Shown here: positions 6,103-9,796 of the stretch, piece by piece
How the letters are laid out: every line of letters begins with the position of its first letter
How positions within the stretch are numbered: position 1 is the first letter of the stretch
Translations under genes and position numbers: made by a program
Assembly (NCBI GenBank): GCA_002309335.1
Contig: DBXH01000036.1
Coordinates: 28,238-38,033 of the forward strand
Direction: 5' to 3'
DNA length: 9,796 bases
From: Bacteroidales bacterium UBA1217
Lineage (GTDB): Bacteria > Bacteroidota > Bacteroidia > Bacteroidales > P3
Notes under the pieces: model-generated
Told to the model about the DNA's origin: nothing
Seen by the model: the letters and a program-made list of their open reading frames with translations, nothing else
Database searches by the model: none

Positions 6103-7734
6103 ATGCTTCAAGCCTTTAAACTGATATGGCAATGTAATAAAAAGAGTCTGGTGCTCAAGGTGTTCTATACGCTCTGCACCAGCCTTTTGCCGTTGGCCAA
6201 CCTCTATGTGCTCAAAATCCTTGTTGACAGTGTGACGCAGTATGCAGGCTCTGGTTTCGAGACTTTTCCCCAGACGCTAATTTACTGCATCATTGCCTTT
6301 TGTGGAATTACGCTGCTGAACCGTTTGATCAATGTGTTGAGTACGGTGAACAATGATATTCTGACACAGAAGCTCATCGACTTTATCAACAATTTGATTC
6401 AGAGCCAGTCGGTTCGCTTGGATTTGGCCTATTATGACAATCCCGACTATCACGACACGTTCCACCGGGCCCAACAGGAGGCGGCGTTCCGTCCGATACG
6501 TATACTTGAGAACTTTGTGTCGACATTGAGTTCGCTGATTTCGCTTGCCGGCGTAAGTGTTATGCTTCTGGTGGCATCGTGGCAGGTAATTGTGGTTATG
6601 GTTGTGGCTGTTGTGCCGACATTCTGCGTTAAACTATATAAGTCGCGCCGCATTTATCGTTTCCGCCGCGAGGCGACGCAGACTATGCGTCGCAGCAACT
6701 ACTACGGGCAGTTGCTCTCGGACCGTACATACGCCAAGGAGGTGCGGTCGTTCGGTTTGGCTGGTTACTTCCGTCAGTGTTATGTGTCGATACGTCGCAA
6801 ACTGGTGTCGCAGTTGCTCGCCATTTCGCGTCGCCTGGCCTACTATGACGCACTTACAGCCATAATCGAGGCCGCAGCCCTTGTATTTGTTCTGTTTTTC
6901 CTTGTGCGTCCAGCCATATCGGGGGCATTGACGATAGGTTCGTTTGTAATGCTTTTCGAGGCATTCCGTCGCGGCCAGGGCTATCTCAATTCGCTTGTCA
7001 GCGGTGTCAGCGGACTCTACGAGCATAAGTTGTTCATCAACAATTTGTTTGAATTTCTGAAGCTGGAACCGGCAATAACCTCGCCCGACAATCCAGTGCC
7101 GTTCCCGAAGAGTGTCGAGGAGATTCTATTCGACAATATAACGTTCTCGTATCCAGAGATGAAAACCCCGACACTCAGCCATTTCACGATGCGGGCGCGT
7201 AGGGGAGAGGTGACCTATCTTGAGGGCGAGAACGGATATGGAAAGACCACGCTGCTCAAACTTATGCTGCGCCTCTACGACCCGCAGGCAGGCTGCATAC
7301 GCATTAACGGTATTGATATCCGCCAGTTCGACCTTGCCGAGCTGCGCCACAATATCAGTGCCATTTTTCAGGATTATGTGCAGTTCTATTTCACTGCACG
7401 CGAGAATATTACCTTTGGTGAGATTGAGAATGCCGACGACGCTCACCGTCTTGCCGATGCAATACGTCTTGCCGATGCCGACAGTGTGGTGTCGCGTTTA
7501 AGTAAAGGTCTCGACACCCCTCTAGGACGCCAGTTTGACCACGGCGAGGAACTCAGTATGGGACAATGGCAGCGCATCGCCTTGGCCCGCCAGCTTTATT
7601 CGCGGGCGCCTATACTCCTTTTCGATGAACCTACGGCATGGATGGATGCCAAAGCCCGCGCCACTTTCAACGCAACCCTTGAGACTTTACGGCCTGACCA
7701 TATCATCCTCCTTGTCCGACATAGAGAAGTTTGA
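6103..7734 (+). CDS. ABC exporter half-transporter (membrane and ATPase domains), C-terminally short
   Basis: 543 residues in one chain: an exporter-type membrane domain (helices roughly 17-42, 57-80, 140-175 and 250-285), then a nucleotide-binding domain from about 340. ATPase motifs: Walker A GENGYGKTT (375-383, with T where serine is usual), Q-loop FQDYVQF (Q423), signature ELSMGQWQRIALAR (483-496), Walker B ILLFDEPTAWMD (504-515). The H-loop histidine is probably H540 in LVRHREV, and the stop follows three residues later, whereas family members normally continue 40-60 residues through a segment like ADRIIVL. The protein therefore looks truncated, but the known catalytic motifs are all present. 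Proteins of this type work as dimers and export lipids, drugs or peptides; the substrate is unknown. The stop is two bases from the stop of the convergent lipase gene. Confidence 0.9.
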   Translation: MLQAFKLIWQCNKKSLVLKVFYTLCTSLLPLANLYVLKILVDSVTQYAGSGFETFPQTLIYCIIAFCGITLLNRLINVLSTVNNDILTQKLIDFINNLIQSQSVRLDLAYYDNPDYHDTFHRAQQEAAFRPIRILENFVSTLSSLISLAGVSVMLLVASWQVIVVMVVAVVPTFCVKLYKSRRIYRFRREATQTMRRSNYYGQLLSDRTYAKEVRSFGLAGYFRQCYVSIRRKLVSQLLAISRRLAYYDALTAIIEAAALVFVLFFLVRPAISGALTIGSFVMLFEAFRRGQGYLNSLVSGVSGLYEHKLFINNLFEFLKLEPAITSPDNPVPFPKSVEEILFDNITFSYPEMKTPTLSHFTMRARRGEVTYLEGENGYGKTTLLKLMLRLYDPQAGCIRINGIDIRQFDLAELRHNISAIFQDYVQFYFTARENITFGEIENADDAHRLADAIRLADADSVVSRLSKGLDTPLGRQFDHGEELSMGQWQRIALARQLYSRAPILLFDEPTAWMDAKARATFNATLETLRPDHIILLVRHREV

Positions 7735-7736
7735 TT

Positions 7737-8936
7737 TTACCAGCCAGTGATTCCTAAATACTGGCTTATCCATTCTTTGGTAGCGTTGATAAATATAAGA
7801 GCACCGCTCTCATGTGCCGGTTGTCCAAGAATGCTACCGAAATCATCAACCATTAATTCTAAGCCAGTTACACCTTGTTGTTGCAGGAAAGTTGCAAGAT
7901 TTAGGGTGTTTTCAACTGGCACAGCGCCATCCTGTGTGTGGTGCAGAAGCAGTATCTGTTCATCGCTTCGCGGAGTCCACCCTTTGCAAATATTGTCGCT
8001 GTCGAGAGCTTCCTTCATTAGACGTGTGTGGTTGCTGTTAGTATCTATCATTGTAGGATGTATATATGTGCTTATGTTGTTGTCTCCTACAAAGTTGTCA
8101 ATTTCAGTACGAGTGTAATTCTTGCTCAAAATCCATTCGTCGATATGGCTAAGAAGCGGTTCAATGAACATACTGTCGCGCGGTATGCCAAGTTGCTTGA
8201 AATGATTGTATGCAAGCATAACACTGACTACTGTACTGGGCATCGCAGAATGGTCGATATTTACAAAACGCTTATAGGTGGCAGGAAGATCGTAAGAACC
8301 ACCGCCCGCAAAAGTCTTGGTAATACGTATGTTTGGGTATCTTTCGGTTATCAACCGTACCACACCCATAGCCGTCTGTGCACCTTGTGAGTATCCGACA
8401 TTGAAGATGTTGTTCTTCCATTTAAAGCCAATATCTTTCAACAGTTTCTGACCTTCTATAAGAGCATCGACTGCGGCTTTTGCGTTGGCTTGACTGATGC
8501 AGTAGGCTTGCGGTTTGTCCACTGTTACACCAAAACCATAATAGTCGGGCGAGATGGTTATCAGGCGACTGCCGACAACCATCGCCTGTTCCGACAGGTT
8601 GCCGCTCGAGGGGCATTGGTTGGCGCGGTAGATTGTGAAATGGTTGTACAGCATTATTCCTTCAGCACTGTCGGCGGTCGTTATTTTGTCGCTCATTGTG
8701 ATTGTTCCTGAAAGAGTTACGGGTTGTCCCCAAGGGTCGGTGGATTGGTATGTGAAGTTGTAAGCCGTCATCTGGCTTTCCCCGTAGTGGACGGTACTGG
8801 TTATCTGAGCCGTAGTGGAATGTTGTTCGGTTTCATTCTCTATGGGGTCGTCTTTGGTACACGAAACAAACAGCAAAGCGACAGAAAACAATAGTGCCGC
8901 AATTGTATAACGTGCTAATATAAACTTTTTTATCAT
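7737..8936 (-). CDS. Lipoprotein alpha/beta hydrolase (secretory lipase-like)
   Basis: 399 residues. A type II signal peptide ends in the lipobox FVSC, with C26 as the lipidated cysteine. The next residues, TKDDP, fit the K-(D/E)2 lipoprotein export signal described in Bacteroidota, so the protein is probably exposed on the outer surface. The alpha/beta hydrolase core shows ISPDYYGFG (128-136), nucleophile elbow GYSQGA (S183), probable acid D336 in HHTQDGAVP and probable H375 in QPAHESGA. This pattern resembles secreted lipases and esterases with a large cap region (about 225-320). The likely role is hydrolysis of esters or lipids outside the cell; the true substrate is unknown. The gene stands alone on the minus strand, 74 bp after glnN, and converges on the ABC gene. 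Confidence 0.87.
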   Translation of the reverse strand: MIKKFILARYTIAALLFSVALLFVSCTKDDPIENETEQHSTTAQITSTVHYGESQMTAYNFTYQSTDPWGQPVTLSGTITMSDKITTADSAEGIMLYNHFTIYRANQCPSSGNLSEQAMVVGSRLITISPDYYGFGVTVDKPQAYCISQANAKAAVDALIEGQKLLKDIGFKWKNNIFNVGYSQGAQTAMGVVRLITERYPNIRITKTFAGGGSYDLPATYKRFVNIDHSAMPSTVVSVMLAYNHFKQLGIPRDSMFIEPLLSHIDEWILSKNYTRTEIDNFVGDNNISTYIHPTMIDTNSNHTRLMKEALDSDNICKGWTPRSDEQILLLHHTQDGAVPVENTLNLATFLQQQGVTGLELMVDDFGSILGQPAHESGALIFINATKEWISQYLGITGW

Positions 8937-9010
8937 TAAAACTCGCTAAATGAAGCCATCATTTTTTAGGGAATGGCGTTTTTTTTATAAAATGATATTT
9001 AATAAACTTT
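8937..9010. other. Short AT-rich gap between glnN and the lipase gene
   Basis: This 74-bp spacer is very AT-rich and holds runs of T and A. It contains a weak 6-bp hairpin (AAATGA 8948-8953, TCATTT 8959-8964) and no clear TTTG/TAnnTTTG promoter on the minus strand. How the lipase gene is transcribed cannot be read from it; readthrough from glnN is possible. Confidence 0.4.
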
Positions 9011-9796
9011 TTAGTGGGAGAAAAGAATCTCTCTGTATTTTGGCAGAGGCCAGAGCTCGTCGTCGACGATAAGTTCCAGTTTGTCGATATGGTAGCGGAT
9101 GGTGTCAAAAAAGGGGAACACGTTGTCGTGGTAGGCTATGGCTCGACTGCGTTCTGACGCAATGACATTGGCCTGCTTTCGGGCTTCCACCATCTCGTCG
9201 ACATTGCGCTTGATTACGGCTATGTGTTCCGACAGTTCTTCGATAAGGGAGTCGTCGTGGGCTGACAGCCGTTCTGCCTTTTCGGAGGTGTAAACCTGGT
9301 GCATCTTGTATACATTGTCGAGCAAGGTAGATTGGTAGCGTGTGGCTACGGGAATGATATGATTGATGGCAATGTCGCCAAGCACACGTGCCTCTATCTG
9401 TACCTTCTTGATATACATATCCCACTTCACCTCGTTTCGGGCCATAAGTTCTACGCGGTTCATAACCTTCATACTCTCAAACATCTCGACCGACTGCTGT
9501 GAAGTGTAAGCATCGTACATCAAAGGCACGCTTGCCTCGCAGTCGATGCCTCGCTGTGCGGCAGTTGCTTTCCACTCATCGCTGTAGCCGTTGCCATCGA
9601 AGCGGATAATCTTGGACTCGCGGATATAATGCTTCAAGGTCTCAAAAATGGCGTGTTCCTTGGAGGTGCCCGCAGCCATCTTCTCGTCGACCGTCTTGCG
9701 GAACTCCGAAAGTTGCGATGCCACGGCGGTGTTGAGAACAATCATAGCACAGCCGCAGTTGGCCGAAGAACCGACGGCACGGAACTCGAAACGGTT
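9011..9796 (-). CDS. glnN: Glutamine synthetase type III, C-terminal part (5' end outside window)
   Basis: The frame is open to the right edge and gives the last 261 residues; an internal ATG at 9745 is not the real start because the codons before it continue the family sequence. The visible part begins NRFEFRAVGSSANCGCAM, the active-site region of type III glutamine synthetase that contributes arginines binding glutamate and phosphate. It continues through the family-specific C-terminal helical region (for example FDGNGYSDEW and NRVELMARNEVKWDMYIKKV) to a normal end, LWPLPKYREILFSH. The full-length enzyme is about 700-730 residues and forms dodecamers; it makes glutamine from glutamate, ammonia and ATP in the cytoplasm. 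Type III enzymes are typical of Bacteroidales, where they are a main ammonia-assimilating enzyme. No obvious terminator separates it from the lipase gene. Confidence 0.95.
   Translation of the reverse strand, partial: NRFEFRAVGSSANCGCAMIVLNTAVASQLSEFRKTVDEKMAAGTSKEHAIFETLKHYIRESKIIRFDGNGYSDEWKATAAQRGIDCEASVPLMYDAYTSQQSVEMFESMKVMNRVELMARNEVKWDMYIKKVQIEARVLGDIAINHIIPVATRYQSTLLDNVYKMHQVYTSEKAERLSAHDDSLIEELSEHIAVIKRNVDEMVEARKQANVIASERSRAIAYHDNVFPFFDTIRYHIDKLELIVDDELWPLPKYREILFSH

Noticed and set aside
8948..8964. AAATGA/TCATTT hairpin followed by T residues between glnN and the lipase gene
   Set aside because: The stem is weak and the short T-run favours the plus strand, where no gene needs terminating.

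Overview
The window looks like chromosomal DNA of a member of the Bacteroidales (Prevotella, Bacteroides or a relative). The signs are a type III glutamine synthetase, a promoter of the Bacteroidota type (TTTG, 19 bases, TAnnTTTG), a lipoprotein with an acidic surface-export-like tag after its cysteine, little Shine-Dalgarno signal in front of genes, and AT-rich spacers between genes of balanced base composition. There are no phage, plasmid or insertion-sequence genes, and no stretch longer than about 260 bases lies outside protein-coding genes.

Left part, minus strand (1-3724). In transcription order: a GNAT acetyltransferase overlapping by one base the endolytic transglycosylase gene mltG; then a strong promoter and a 96-nt RNA recognised as the signal recognition particle RNA (ffs); then, 23 nt after the ffs 3' stem, a large family 2 glycosyltransferase gene that runs off the left edge. 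This last protein is a fusion: a GT-A glycosyltransferase domain, a cluster of membrane helices, and a region resembling the N-terminal part of polyprenyl-phosphate sugar transferases. It carries a repeat element inserted in frame (1531-1635), made of heptamers flanking a GC-rich hairpin core, and the same heptamer array appears again at the left edge of the window in the same gene.

Middle part, plus strand (3819-7734). Divergent from the acetyltransferase across a 94-bp gap that holds three TTGTGTA half-sites, an inositol monophosphatase family gene overlaps by four bases (ATGA) an NfeD/ClpP-class membrane serine protease gene. After a 116-bp spacer built of degenerate CCYTTTAACYC repeats comes a half-size ABC exporter whose reading frame stops just after the H-loop, apparently lacking its usual last 40-60 residues.

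Right part, minus strand (7737-9796). A lipoprotein alpha/beta hydrolase (lipase-like) converges on the ABC gene with two bases between the stop codons. The C-terminal 261 codons of a type III glutamine synthetase (glnN) run off the right edge.

The genes are mostly housekeeping or envelope-related: cell-wall glycan trimming, surface polysaccharide synthesis, membrane quality control, export, protein targeting and nitrogen assimilation. No complete novel multi-gene system is evident. The most unusual item is the in-frame composite repeat in the glycosyltransferase.
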